NCBI RefSeq assembly: GCF_019654915.1
Contig: NZ_BPET01000024.1
Location: 1-64,000 of the forward strand
Length of the DNA: 64,000 bases
Direction: 5' to 3'
DNA from: Shewanella sp. MBTL60-007
GTDB lineage: Bacteria; Pseudomonadota; Gammaproteobacteria; Enterobacterales; Shewanellaceae
Shown here: positions 51,412 to 59,155 of the stretch, piece by piece
Position numbering within the stretch: the first letter of the stretch is position 1
Layout of the letters: each line of letters starts with the position of its first letter
Notes under the pieces: model-generated
What the model saw: the letters and a program-made list of their open reading frames with translations, nothing else
The model's database searches: none
Told to the model about the DNA's origin: nothing
Made by a program: the position numbers and the translations under genes

Positions 51412-53022
51412 TTACGCTGCCTTAACAACTCCAAGAAGTAATTGGTAATCGTTAGATAACTGCAAATTGCTATCAAAACAATCTTCAACTTCTTCAAGTG
51501 GAAGGTCTAATTCTTCAGCGGCCTCATGTTTGGATTTTAGCCAGCCGACTAAACGACCAAACTCGACATTAAGCTTACAAATAAATGACTTTGAGAAACT
51601 TAGATGCAAGTTCCCGTTTTTGAACGCTTTTATCTGAAATAATTGCTCTTTGGTTTCGTTGGTATGATGGTAAAAATGAAAAATACATTTTTTACCAGAT
51701 TCCCAATCAAAATCACCTGCTCTTTCACAGCCATGTGTGTCATAACCCAAGTTATGAGCGACTGTACATAGATCATTAACAAAGCTCGCAGCCCTTTCGG
51801 CCAGTTCACCTCGTCTATGAGACCAGTAAGTGTCTAATCCACCAACTCTCGATAATACAATCCGATAGTCAAATTTGTAGTGACTTAGGTCGTCAGGTTT
51901 TCTGCAATATTTCCAATCTTCATCGGTGAAAACACGACTATTTGACTTATAGAGGATCACATTTGCTTTTTCCAACATCGTCGAATAGCAATCTATCAAC
52001 TGCTGATCGAAATACTGGTTAGCATTTTTTATCACCCACTCCAAAATGCCGAAAGCATTTCCAGAGGTAAAGTCAACATGCGTGTTCTTAGTCAAAACAC
52101 TGAACATCTCACTTCGACTCGTGGCCGTAAGTCTATCCGTCACTTTTTCTAAGTTCTCAAATAGTAGACGCCAATATTTATCCTTTAAGCTAGCTGCTTT
52201 TTGTTTTAGCCCACCAGCTAACACTTTTTTATCAATGTCTAATTCACTTAAAATCGAACCGTCAACATCACATATAGCACTATAGGCATTAAGTAGCTTG
52301 TTAAAGTCTCTTTGGTATAACTGTTCAAGAATGCTTACTAAATCTTGTCCAGCAACCAACTGAGTTTGTATTTCATCTTTAACAGCATCCCCAATGTCAT
52401 TTGCATTGTCATCGTTTGTATTAAGTGGAAAATTAGTATCAAACCATAAAGTAAACGGATCAACATTTAGGTCCGGGCTTCTATAACCATATACCTTAGC
52501 AGCCAATTCAATTTTCAATACATCAACTTTCGCTCTTGCAGGCCTATCTGCAACAGTGAAATCCGTTTGGTGTATAACCTCTACCTTAGCTTTTCGTTGT
52601 TTGATAGCGTCTGCAATTGCATCTGATTTAGCCCACCTTTCCGGCAGTACTAAAAATACAAAAGTGGCTTGAGCTTCCAAAATTATTTTTTGTGCCCACA
52701 TTTCAAACTCAGAAAATGGAGGGTTACTGAAAATCACATCACATCGCTTGTCTAACAACGTCTGCTCGTGAAAATCTGTGCCAATGATAAAAATATCAGC
52801 GTCCAAACTCTTGATTAGTGGTTTAGATTTTTCAATCGCGTACCTAGTGCCATTGGTTAAATACTTCAATGAACGACCGTCACCAGCTCCGACATCGAGT
52901 AACGACTCGTTTCCTTTCAAGTGACTTTTTACACTAGCTAAAATGTCATCGGTTGTTGGATACCAGTTGTAGTCGCAGTTCTCAGCTTTGATTGTTTGCA
53001 ATAATGCATTTGTAGTTTTCAT
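51412..53022 (-). CDS. SAM-dependent methyltransferase with DUF4942-like domain
   Basis: 536 residues. N-terminal class I methyltransferase: motif I LLDVGAGDGRS (about 41-51) and catalytic-type NPPF (about 99), as in N6-adenine methylases. The C-terminal region (about 330-500) has AFKNGNLHLSF and a helical end as in DUF4942 proteins of plasmids and phages. No partner nuclease is adjacent, so an orphan methylase is likely, perhaps protecting the element. AAGGAAC is the ribosome site, masked by an anti-SD word. Confidence 0.8.
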   Translation of the reverse strand: MKTTNALLQTIKAENCDYNWYPTTDDILASVKSHLKGNESLLDVGAGDGRSLKYLTNGTRYAIEKSKPLIKSLDADIFIIGTDFHEQTLLDKRCDVIFSNPPFSEFEMWAQKIILEAQATFVFLVLPERWAKSDAIADAIKQRKAKVEVIHQTDFTVADRPARAKVDVLKIELAAKVYGYRSPDLNVDPFTLWFDTNFPLNTNDDNANDIGDAVKDEIQTQLVAGQDLVSILEQLYQRDFNKLLNAYSAICDVDGSILSELDIDKKVLAGGLKQKAASLKDKYWRLLFENLEKVTDRLTATSRSEMFSVLTKNTHVDFTSGNAFGILEWVIKNANQYFDQQLIDCYSTMLEKANVILYKSNSRVFTDEDWKYCRKPDDLSHYKFDYRIVLSRVGGLDTYWSHRRGELAERAASFVNDLCTVAHNLGYDTHGCERAGDFDWESGKKCIFHFYHHTNETKEQLFQIKAFKNGNLHLSFSKSFICKLNVEFGRLVGWLKSKHEAAEELDLPLEEVEDCFDSNLQLSNDYQLLLGVVKAA

Positions 53023-53025
53023 GTT

Positions 53026-53080
53026 GTTCCTTAATCATATTTTGAAAAGGAACTCCCCCCAAAGGGCGAGCCCTTTAGGG
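53026..53080 (-). promoter_or_regulatory. Anti-Shine-Dalgarno switch of the methyltransferase
   Basis: SD AAGGAAC (complement of 53026-53032) is an exact complement of GTTCCTT (complement of 53047-53053). The competing stem CCCTAAAGGG-CTCG-CCCTTTGGGG (53057-53080) has 10 bp, and AAAGGGCTC can pair with GAGTTCCTTT. Confidence 0.7.
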
Positions 53081-53096
53081 TTAGATAGTTATGGTG

Positions 53097-53581
53097 TTAA
53101 ATTAAATTATGCTCCGCAAAACTGTAGAAAGATCCTGTTCCATATACCAAATGGTCTAGAGTGTCGATTTCCACAGTGCTAAGTGCGTTTTTAATTCTGG
53201 TGGTCATATTTTTATCTGCGCGAGAGGCCACAGCATCTCCCGACGGGTGGTTATGGCATAAAACAACCGCTGCAGCATTATGCTTAAGCGCTGTTTTGAC
53301 TACCTCACGAGGATAAACACTAGCCGAATTAATAGACCCATAAAACAACACCTCAATTTCGATGACATGATGTTTCGTATCTAACAAAATCATCCAGAAC
53401 TCTTCTCGCTCAAGTCCCATCATCAATGGCAGAATATAGTTTCTAACTTCGTCTGGATTAGTGAAAGCGACTTTATCAACCAGAAAACGCTTAGCCTGGT
53501 TGCCATTACATTCACCAATTCATCAAATGAACCAGTCCCTTTAACGGAATACTCGCCATTCGTCTCTTGTAGTTCAAACAT
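53097..53581 (-). pseudogene. radC: radC-like gene broken by a frameshift
   Basis: Two frames together make one RadC-family JAB-domain protein. The first (53423-53581, ATG with GAGAGGAAA upstream) gives MFELQETNGEYSVKGTG-SFDELVNVM. The second (53097 to about 53505) gives GNQAKRFLVDKVAFTNPDEV-RNYILPLMMGLEREEFWMIL and the metal site HNHPSGDAVASRAD. The join falls near 53500-53510 and needs a one-base shift. Typical plasmid RadC proteins are about 160 residues, which the joined product matches. Without the shift, a short JAB fragment may still be made from MMMGLE. Confidence 0.75.
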
Positions 53582-53666
53582 GGTTATTTCCTCTCGATAA
53601 TGCGTTATCCCCAAGGGGCGTATCCGCATTTAGTTGAATACCACCAATTAAAATTGGTTGCCGGTA

Positions 53667-53969
53667 CTAGTGAATTGTTTGATTATCATCGTGTTCATAT
53701 TTAGATAGCTCTATTTTGAGCATCTCTATTTTTGAACATAAGTAATCAATGGTCTCCACTGCGCTATCTGATAAAGAAGAAACCTTTTCAGATAGCAATT
53801 GGTAACGCTCTACAGAATTTGCATGAGCAATAGTCGCAGCAGTATGGCTTTCGCAAATATGAGCCATCAGCGCTTCAACAGCTGACTTTTGAGATTGCGA
53901 TAAACCTAGAGTTTCAATCTCGCGCACAAGGGCAAAAATCTCATTCTCAGTTAATTGGTGTGAACTCAT
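53667..53969 (-). CDS. Helical protein, unknown
   Basis: 100 residues, mostly helical with a C-terminal coiled coil (YLCSKIEMLKIELSKYEHDD), soluble. TGGAGG precedes the ATG. First gene after leader copy 5; it lacks its own anti-SD switch. Confidence 0.65.
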   Translation of the reverse strand: MSSHQLTENEIFALVREIETLGLSQSQKSAVEALMAHICESHTAATIAHANSVERYQLLSEKVSSLSDSAVETIDYLCSKIEMLKIELSKYEHDDNQTIH

Positions 53970-54017
53970 GTAGCCTCCATTTAAGTTGGTATGAGTTTAT
54001 GTTGCAGTTATTGGTTA

Positions 54018-54131
54018 ACATCAAAAATGATGTGACGAGCATTGCTCCGCTAGTAGACCACCAGCTAGGTTTCGCTGCCGTTGGCAGAAAAATGGTATGA
54101 CATATCGCATTTGTAGCATGACGCTACAGAT
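54018..54131 (-). ncRNA. Multi-hairpin leader element, copy 5
   Basis: On the - strand: P0 TGTAGC-GTCAT-GCTACA, CATACC box, P1 CTGCC-AAC-GGCAG, P2 GCTGGT-GGTCT-ACTAGC, core AGCGGAG, P3 GAGC-AAT-GCTC, linker GTC, P4 ACATCA-TTT-TGATGT. A GATAC...CAACCAACACCACA segment lies upstream (54169-54187). The rest of 54132-54377 shows no gene. Confidence 0.8.
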
Positions 54132-54377
54132 ACATAATGAGGGAGTTGATTACTCGTGAAATACGAATGTGGTGTTGGTTGGGTATCTATATGAGATACG
54201 GATGAAATAAAGGCCAAAGCCTTTGTCTTTAAGTTAGCAAACTAGTAAGTATCAATCAATAAACGTTGCCTTTGATAACAGCAATTAAATATTAGCCATT
54301 ATTTAGAAAAAAGCATTAAGCCACATAAGACGTCACTAATTGGTTTACAACCCATTGTTATCATGATCAACTTCTAT

Positions 54378-54836
54378 TTATATTGCCGGTACACCCAGTA
54401 TTTTAAAAATATATAAGATCTTCTCACTTCTACTTGATAGGCGTTTAGAGATTATCGGGTGCATTTTGATCCAATCCCTAAGCTTGTTAGCACTCGGTGA
54501 TGTTAAAAATGAATCATTATTCCTATATGGAAGTTCAAGATAATGAGTGCAAATCGGAAGCCCAAATTCAGTTGAAAGCAATAGCCTTTCATTGTCAGTT
54601 AATCCATTGAGTTCTTCTACGGCCTCATTTCCCCATCGCGTAAGATGCCAACCAGTAGCAGTTAAACCAAGATGTTTATTCTCGTCCGTATGCCAGATCT
54701 GACTATGCAATATCTCTGCATTTATTGAAGTCTCTGTTCTTAATATCAACCCCCAATAACTATCTAAAAATAGAGTGAATTTTTGTTTATTTAAGGGAAA
54801 TGTGTAAATTTTTCTATTGTCTGGGATCCTAGCCAT
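54378..54836 (-). CDS. Unknown protein, paralogue of the gene at 4437-4895
   Basis: 152 residues, about 70% identical by eye to the product at 4437-4895 in inverted orientation. It stands alone between noncoding stretches. No function recognised; duplicated genes on one element may mark an immunity or regulatory family. Confidence 0.75.
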   Translation of the reverse strand: MARIPDNRKIYTFPLNKQKFTLFLDSYWGLILRTETSINAEILHSQIWHTDENKHLGLTATGWHLTRWGNEAVEELNGLTDNERLLLSTEFGLPICTHYLELPYRNNDSFLTSPSANKLRDWIKMHPIISKRLSSRSEKILYIFKILGVPAI

Positions 54837-55001
54837 TATTGTTACCTATCTAATTCATTCAATTTGCTTTAGTTACAACTGGACTGATAGTACTAGTAAA
54901 CTTATCACAGCTAGCTATGTAGAGCATTCAAATCACTTTTAACAACCAACTGCAACACTCTAGACTAGATTTTTATTAGATATTTGGTATTTACAAGCAA
55001 G

Positions 55002-55026
55002 AAAAGCCCCGCAATAGCGAGGCTTT
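55002..55026. terminator. Terminator after the antitoxin-like gene
   Basis: AAAGCCTCGC-TATT-GCGGGGCTTTT stem with one mismatch, on the - strand 22 bp past the stop. Confidence 0.75.
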
Positions 55027-55047
55027 CGTAGTTAAAACTTGGATATA

Positions 55048-55344
55048 TCAAACAGCATTAAAGTTGAAGTGCAGTTCACAGCTACAAGCCTTTGCATAGT
55101 TAAGCAAAGTCTTAATAGTCGGATTGCCTTTACCTTTTTCAAGCCTAGATATATTAGCTTCTTTAGTCCCCATGCGTTCAGCAACTTGTTGCTGAGTTAA
55201 TCCCGCAGAATTACGCATTTTAAGCAAAGTACTAATCAACTCGAACTCAGGTTTGAGAGCTTCATACTCCTTCCTAGCTTCTGGATCAGCTAACACTTTG
55301 CTACTAAGAGAATCAAGGCTAGTGGTTTTAGATAAAGTGGTCAT
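55048..55344 (-). CDS. higA: HigA-like Xre antitoxin
   Basis: 98 residues. A helix-turn-helix of the Cro/CI type (LTQQQVAERMGTKEANISRLEKGKGNPTI split as LTQQQVAERMGT and ANISRLEKG) occupies about residues 45-80, ending CELHFNF. It follows the toxin-like gene with a 17-bp overlap, the toxin-first order of higBA. Expected to bind the toxin and the palindrome upstream. Confidence 0.8.
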   Translation of the reverse strand: MTTLSKTTSLDSLSSKVLADPEARKEYEALKPEFELISTLLKMRNSAGLTQQQVAERMGTKEANISRLEKGKGNPTIKTLLNYAKACSCELHFNFNAV

Positions 55345-55660
55345 TTTTCACCTCATTCATACGCTTTAGTGCTAAGGATAACTCCTTTTTTGGTGTCTTC
55401 TGGCTTTTCTTCACAAACGCATTGAGAACGATAATATTAGGCCCATTTAGATAACAGAATAAGCCTCTGCAAATACCGTCCTTTGCTTTAGCGCGTAACT
55501 CAAATAACCCTCCACCTAACGATTTGGAGTGAGGCTCACCAAGATTGGCGCCATGTTCTTGAACGAGCTCAAGAAGATGAATCATTCTAGCTCTAAGGCT
55601 AGTCGGCATATCTAGAATGGCTTCCTCTACACCGTCATAAAGATTAACAGTCCATTTCAC
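55328..55660 (-). CDS. higB: HigB-like toxin (Gp49 family)
   Basis: 110 residues from the GTG at 55660 (AAAGGA eight bases upstream). The ATG at 55690 lies inside the operator palindrome and is less likely. RelE/Gp49-type features: FELRAKAKDGICRGLFCYL and a C-terminal FVKKSQKTPKKELSLALKR. These proteins cut mRNA on the ribosome. The pair would stabilise the element. Confidence 0.8.
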   Translation of the reverse strand: MKWTVNLYDGVEEAILDMPTSLRARMIHLLELVQEHGANLGEPHSKSLGGGLFELRAKAKDGICRGLFCYLNGPNIIVLNAFVKKSQKTPKKELSLALKRMNEVKNDHFI

Positions 55661-55679
55661 TGTATTAATCCTTTTATTT

Positions 55680-55703
55680 AAACTTATCATAAATGATAAG
55701 TTT
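55680..55703. promoter_or_regulatory. Operator palindrome of the higBA-like operon
   Basis: AAACTTATCA-TAAA-TGATAAGTTT, a perfect 10-bp inverted repeat directly upstream of the toxin start. Probable antitoxin binding site. Confidence 0.7.
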
Positions 55704-55760
55704 GGTTTTTGTCAAAATCCGATTACATCGTGATCAACCAACATTGCGAACAATTACGAT

Positions 55761-55785
55761 AAAAGCGCCATTACTGGCGCTTTTT
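55761..55785. terminator. Terminator after the GNAT gene
   Basis: AAAAGCGCCA-TTAC-TGGCGCTTTTT stem flanked by A and T tracts; usable on both strands. Confidence 0.8.
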
Positions 55786-55792
55786 AGCGTGG

Positions 55793-56173
55793 TTAATCAA
55801 AAATGTAATGTCGCTCTTCTGTTTGAGAAACAACCTCAACAGCCGGCAATGCATGACTATTTACAGCTAAATGCAAAATCTGACTAGCATCATAGTTTCC
55901 GCTGTAAGCTGCCGTAAAACCGAGAGACTGCCAAAAGGCCAAAGTATCTCCCGAGCCCAAGTTTGCACTTTTCAACCGCAAGTATTTGATGTGAGGCGGC
56001 AAGTTCTTTAGAAAGTCTTTAAACAACGACTTTCCAACTCCTTGATGCCGCTGAGCTGGTGGCACGTAGAGCATGTGGATTAGACAACGCTCTTCTTCGT
56101 GTTCGTGATCGAGATATGGCACTGCTGAATAAATATCTTCGTAACCAGTTTCGATGGTATCGACATTACTCAT
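55793..56173 (-). CDS. GNAT-family N-acetyltransferase
   Basis: 126 residues with the acetyl-CoA loop QRHQGVGKSLF (about 60-70), then helix and strand, then FWQSLGFTAAYSG, the GNAT C-terminal pattern. Substrate unknown. Preceded by an anti-SD switch and followed by a terminator. Confidence 0.8.
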   Translation of the reverse strand: MSNVDTIETGYEDIYSAVPYLDHEHEEERCLIHMLYVPPAQRHQGVGKSLFKDFLKNLPPHIKYLRLKSANLGSGDTLAFWQSLGFTAAYSGNYDASQILHLAVNSHALPAVEVVSQTEERHYIFD

Positions 56174-56178
56174 AGTTG

Positions 56179-56226
56179 CTCCTTAAATTTACTAAGGAGG
56201 CCCCCAAAGGGGATTGCCCCCTTGGG
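56179..56226 (-). promoter_or_regulatory. Anti-Shine-Dalgarno switch of the GNAT gene
   Basis: SD TAAGGAG (complement of 56179-56185) matches CTCCTTA (complement of 56193-56199) exactly. Competing stem CCCAAGGGG / CCCCTTTGGG. Confidence 0.7.
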
Positions 56227-56240
56227 TTAATGGTTGTGGT

Positions 56241-56717
56241 TTAGTTCAAGTACTGCTCGACAGTCTTAATGTGCTCAGGTTGAACCAACTTGCAATCTTC
56301 AACTGAGTAATGAAATTCATCACCCAAGTCAGAAATTCCATTGTTAGTCCACTCAGCGTTATGTCCAAGCTCACCAAAACATTCAGCAACCAAGCCAACA
56401 TCAATTGCTTGCTCTTTTGAAGTAGCGTAGATCAAGCGATGTGTCCGATGTTCGTAGCCACCGGATTGAATCACCAACCTTAAAACGTAGCAATTTTTAA
56501 GTTCAGATAGATGACTTACGCAATCTAAGCCTTTATTCAACATATCAACTGCTGTGTTTATCATTTGTGATTCGTCATCCCGGATCATCTCAAATATCTC
56601 TTTCGAAATAATAAGAGGTGTGGCCATAGCCGAGCTATCGATACATGGTGTTAACTTGATACTGCCGTCTTCGCAGTTCAACCAACCAATTGATCGAATA
56701 CGATTACTTGTCATCAT
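56241..56717 (-). CDS. Unknown protein
   Basis: 158 residues from the ATG at 56717 (AAAAGGAAAA upstream; the longer frame runs through the leader hairpin). Soluble, acidic. An 11-bp perfect hairpin AAAGCAGTACC / GGTACTGCTTT lies just upstream of the ribosome site. No family recognised. Confidence 0.65.
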   Translation of the reverse strand: MMTSNRIRSIGWLNCEDGSIKLTPCIDSSAMATPLIISKEIFEMIRDDESQMINTAVDMLNKGLDCVSHLSELKNCYVLRLVIQSGGYEHRTHRLIYATSKEQAIDVGLVAECFGELGHNAEWTNNGISDLGDEFHYSVEDCKLVQPEHIKTVEQYLN

Positions 56718-56781
56718 GATATTTTCCTTTTGATGTAAAGCAGTACCCAAAGGTACTGCTTTAGAGTTGGTAAGTTGGTGA

Positions 56782-57387
56782 CTAGATAAGAGCTAGAGGT
56801 GAATGACTACAGCGAACAATCCGATACCCACTCGGGCATTTGATTTCTTCTGCGTGGTCAAACACTCTTAACGCTTCTTCTAGTAGCTCACCTTTAGAAT
56901 AGGCCTTTTGAAAGGTGCCAATACTACTGATCAATCCGTCAGAATAAGGTGTACCTTTAATTCCCTTATCGGCATCAGAACGAGCAGCAACAAAGGCCTC
57001 TCCGTGAAGCCCAGTTGAATTAGCAATTTCTTGCCATACATGGTTTCGACTATGCAAAGGTAATGTGTTAACAACAAAGGCTGCCCAGATATAGCTGAAG
57101 CAATATCCAAGCACTTCCGGCACGTTCGCATAAGAAAAATCATAGTCTGTGCACTGTAAGCCACGATTATTCAATGCGTCCGTGTCCATCGAACATCGGC
57201 CCTTGCCATAATTTAAAACTGAGCCCTCAGTACCTAAATAGCCTTTGGCAATTAAATGCTTCAATGGCGCGCTTGCTGATCTCCGACTGATTGAAGTCCT
57301 GGCACTAACTTTAAAGTCATGCTCCAATTCTTCGCGAGTAGGTAAGTCAGGGTTCGCATAAGACTGAGTTTTAAATGCAGTTTTCAT
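56782..57387 (-). CDS. Methyltransferase-like protein
   Basis: 201 residues. Central VLNYGKGRCSMDTDAL (about 58-73) followed by TDYDFSY and AAFVVNTLPLHSRNHVWQEI resembles a class I methyltransferase core (G-x-G-x-G-like loop, acidic strand 2, N-x-L-P region), with NYGKGR in place of the usual GxGxG. Substrate unknown. Several genes upstream lies the DndC-like gene; related plasmids often carry both types. Confidence 0.55.
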   Translation of the reverse strand: MKTAFKTQSYANPDLPTREELEHDFKVSARTSISRRSASAPLKHLIAKGYLGTEGSVLNYGKGRCSMDTDALNNRGLQCTDYDFSYANVPEVLGYCFSYIWAAFVVNTLPLHSRNHVWQEIANSTGLHGEAFVAARSDADKGIKGTPYSDGLISSIGTFQKAYSKGELLEEALRVFDHAEEIKCPSGYRIVRCSHSPLALI

Positions 57388-57393
57388 ATTTTT

Positions 57394-57438
57394 TCTCTCG
57401 TTTAATGAGAGCTCCCCTAACGGTTCGCCCCCGTTGGG
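57394..57438 (-). promoter_or_regulatory. Anti-Shine-Dalgarno switch of the methyltransferase-like gene
   Basis: GAGAG of the ribosome site pairs with CTCTC (complement of 57407-57411) over 5 bp. Competing stem CCCAACGG / CCGTTAGGG. Confidence 0.5.
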
Positions 57439-57445
57439 TTAATGG

Positions 57446-57790
57446 TTAGTTAGTTTGCTGGTGGATAGCTGAAACTCTATTGTTCAATGCTTGAGGCAGA
57501 TTGACCTTGTGGCATACACCACTGAAGTAAGAATCAACGCGAAACAATTCAGAAAAAATAAAAAATACCTTTTCTCCATGATTACGCATCTTCGCAGCAT
57601 TGCTGACGTCATCGCTATTTCTAACTACTACGACATCACCTTTTACTTCATTTTGATGACGTTCGTAGAACTGTAAAATAGACTCAGGCGCCTTATACAA
57701 AGCGATTCTCGCGTGATAATCACTCAGTAAGTGATTAGCAGCATTAATCAGTTTGGTGTGATCTTTTTTACTAATGGTTGGAGTGTTCAT
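57446..57790 (-). CDS. Unknown protein
   Basis: 114 residues, soluble, basic. GAGGGATTA precedes the ATG. First gene after leader copy 6. No family recognised. Confidence 0.65.
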   Translation of the reverse strand: MNTPTISKKDHTKLINAANHLLSDYHARIALYKAPESILQFYERHQNEVKGDVVVVRNSDDVSNAAKMRNHGEKVFFIFSELFRVDSYFSGVCHKVNLPQALNNRVSAIHQQTN

Positions 57791-57792
57791 GT

Positions 57793-57845
57793 AATCCCTC
57801 TTAGTGGTAAAGGGATCAGTCCCAATAGGGATGATCCCCTATGGG
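57793..57845 (-). promoter_or_regulatory. Anti-Shine-Dalgarno switch at 57.8 kb
   Basis: GATCCCTTT (complement of 57809-57817) pairs over 9 bp (two G-U) with AGAGGGATT of the ribosome site. GGGATCA/TGATCCC encloses a TCCC-TATT-GGGA hairpin, and the competing stem is CCCATAGGG / CCCTATTGGG. Confidence 0.7.
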
Positions 57846-57861
57846 TTGTGGTAAGTGGTAA

Positions 57862-57975
57862 ACATCAAAATGATGAGACGAGCATAGCTCCGCTAGTAGA
57901 CCACCAGCTAGGTTTTGCTGCCGTAGGCAGAAAATCGGTATGACATATCGAATTTGTAGCTGTGGGCTACAGATG
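57862..57975 (-). ncRNA. Multi-hairpin leader element, copy 6
   Basis: On the - strand: P0 TGTAGC-CCACA-GCTACA, CATACC box, P1 CTGCC-TAC-GGCAG, P2 GCTGGT-GGTCT-ACTAGC, core AGCGGAG, P3 GAGC-TAT-GCTC, linker GTC, P4 CATCA-TTT-TGATG. Upstream block CAACCAACACCACA lies near 58011-58030. Confidence 0.8.
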
Positions 57976-58151
57976 CGGAATGAGTGAAATGGTTAATCGT
58001 GAAAGGCGAGTGTGGTGTTGGTTGTGTATCAATAAAGGATACCGGTTTAAATCAAGCTAAACCTGTAAATTAAATTAACAAACAACTAGCCATCTATCAA
58101 GAAATGCTTGGATTTAAGCATTCCTATCTAATCTTAAAATCTCGGTCTGCG

Positions 58152-58194
58152 AACCATTGGCCTTAGGCAAAGATTTGCTTTACGGCCAACGGTT
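58152..58194. terminator. Long imperfect hairpin after the 116-residue gene
   Basis: AACCGTTGGCCGTAAAGC pairs imperfectly with GCCTAAGGCCAATGGTT at the end of the gene at 58193. Probable terminator; it separates this operon from leader copy 6. Confidence 0.6.
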
Positions 58195-58543
58195 AGAAAA
58201 CACAATCTTCTTTATCAAGTTTACCGATGTTCAAAAATTGCCTTAAAACATCATCAGTTTCGATATTCGCAAGTTCATTAACGTCTAACCAAATAGACAT
58301 TAAAGATAATTCAGTTTCAGGGTTTGCCATTTCTAGCGCAATGCAGCTTTGATTGTTCTCCGATGATAGATCGTTCCACTTATCAACATTGCCGACAACT
58401 CCGAACCACTCATGAGGGCATTGGGAAGTCATATCGCCATGCTTTATAAAAAAGTCAGTTTCTCTTTTAGTGATAGTGACAACCCCTCCTTTACTTGTCC
58501 TAAATACCCACATTTTCCGTTCAAATTCGTCTGTTACTTGCAT
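58193..58543 (-). CDS. Unknown acidic protein
   Basis: 116 residues, acidic and soluble, with WVFRTSKGGVVTITKRETDFFIKHGD (strand-rich) near the N-terminus. It forms an operon with the 47-residue gene just upstream. No family recognised. Confidence 0.6.
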   Translation of the reverse strand: MQVTDEFERKMWVFRTSKGGVVTITKRETDFFIKHGDMTSQCPHEWFGVVGNVDKWNDLSSENNQSCIALEMANPETELSLMSIWLDVNELANIETDDVLRQFLNIGKLDKEDCVF

Positions 58544-58553
58544 GACCTAAACC

Positions 58554-58697
58554 CTATCTTCGGTCAATAAATGAAGATGTTCTTGCTGACTCAATTAAAG
58601 CCGCTTGCTCTCGCAATTCAGCTTGCTTAGTTTTACCCATTGAAACAGGAGTTACTATAACCATAGATTCAGAATTATTTGCTTCTACAACTGTCAT
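58554..58697 (-). CDS. 47-residue small protein, unknown
   Basis: Short frame (MTVVEANNSESMVIVTPVSMG...SSFIDRR), AAAGGAAAAG upstream of the ATG. It lies 10 bp before the 116-residue gene and 10 bp after the gene ending at 58708. Tight packing supports it being real. Confidence 0.55.
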   Translation of the reverse strand: MTVVEANNSESMVIVTPVSMGKTKQAELREQAALIESARTSSFIDRR

Positions 58698-58707
58698 TTC
58701 TTTTCCT

Positions 58708-58959
58708 TTATTGAGCTTTTTTAATTAACGCTTCAATTTCATCTACTGAGTGTGCAACCTGATATATGCTTTGCATTTTATAAGTTTCACCGTCATCAGA
58801 ACCATCGACAACTGCTTTCATGGTAATCTGCGAACCTGGTTCTAAGTTCAGTGGACTGTTATATGAAACAACAGATTCAATGCATTCAGTTTGAACAAGC
58901 ATATCACCTATTTCACAACCAGTAATTTCACGAATCAACTTAAGTTTAATAAATGCCAA
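58708..58959 (-). CDS. Small protein, unknown
   Basis: 83 residues from a TTG at 58959 with AAAGGAG seven bases upstream; the longer frame from 58977 includes the ribosome site. Beta-rich, acidic. It overlaps the previous gene. Function unknown. Confidence 0.55.
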   Translation of the reverse strand: MAFIKLKLIREITGCEIGDMLVQTECIESVVSYNSPLNLEPGSQITMKAVVDGSDDGETYKMQSIYQVAHSVDEIEALIKKAQ

Positions 58960-59155
58960 GACAATACTCCTTTCCAATCACTGACCCAACAGACCAAGCA
59001 AAGTCATCGACATGTTGTTCGTGCCTAAAACCTAATGCAGTTGCAATAACATAAGTCGTTACTACCTCCTCACAATATTTAGCCATTGCTACCCCACTTA
59101 CGGCCAGAAGCCTTTTTGCTACTTTATAGTTATGAGTCAAACGTTCCGAAAACAA
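58946..59155 (-). CDS. Small helical protein, unknown
   Basis: 69 residues, helical, Ala/Val-rich. It overlaps the genes on both sides, suggesting coupled translation. No motif recognised. Confidence 0.5.
   Translation of the reverse strand: MFSERLTHNYKVAKRLLAVSGVAMAKYCEEVVTTYVIATALGFRHEQHVDDFAWSVGSVIGKEYCLGIY

Noticed and set aside
55693..55887. 64-residue + strand frame over the higBA and GNAT intergenic region
   Set aside because: It covers a terminator and the end of the GNAT gene in antisense, with no ribosome site.
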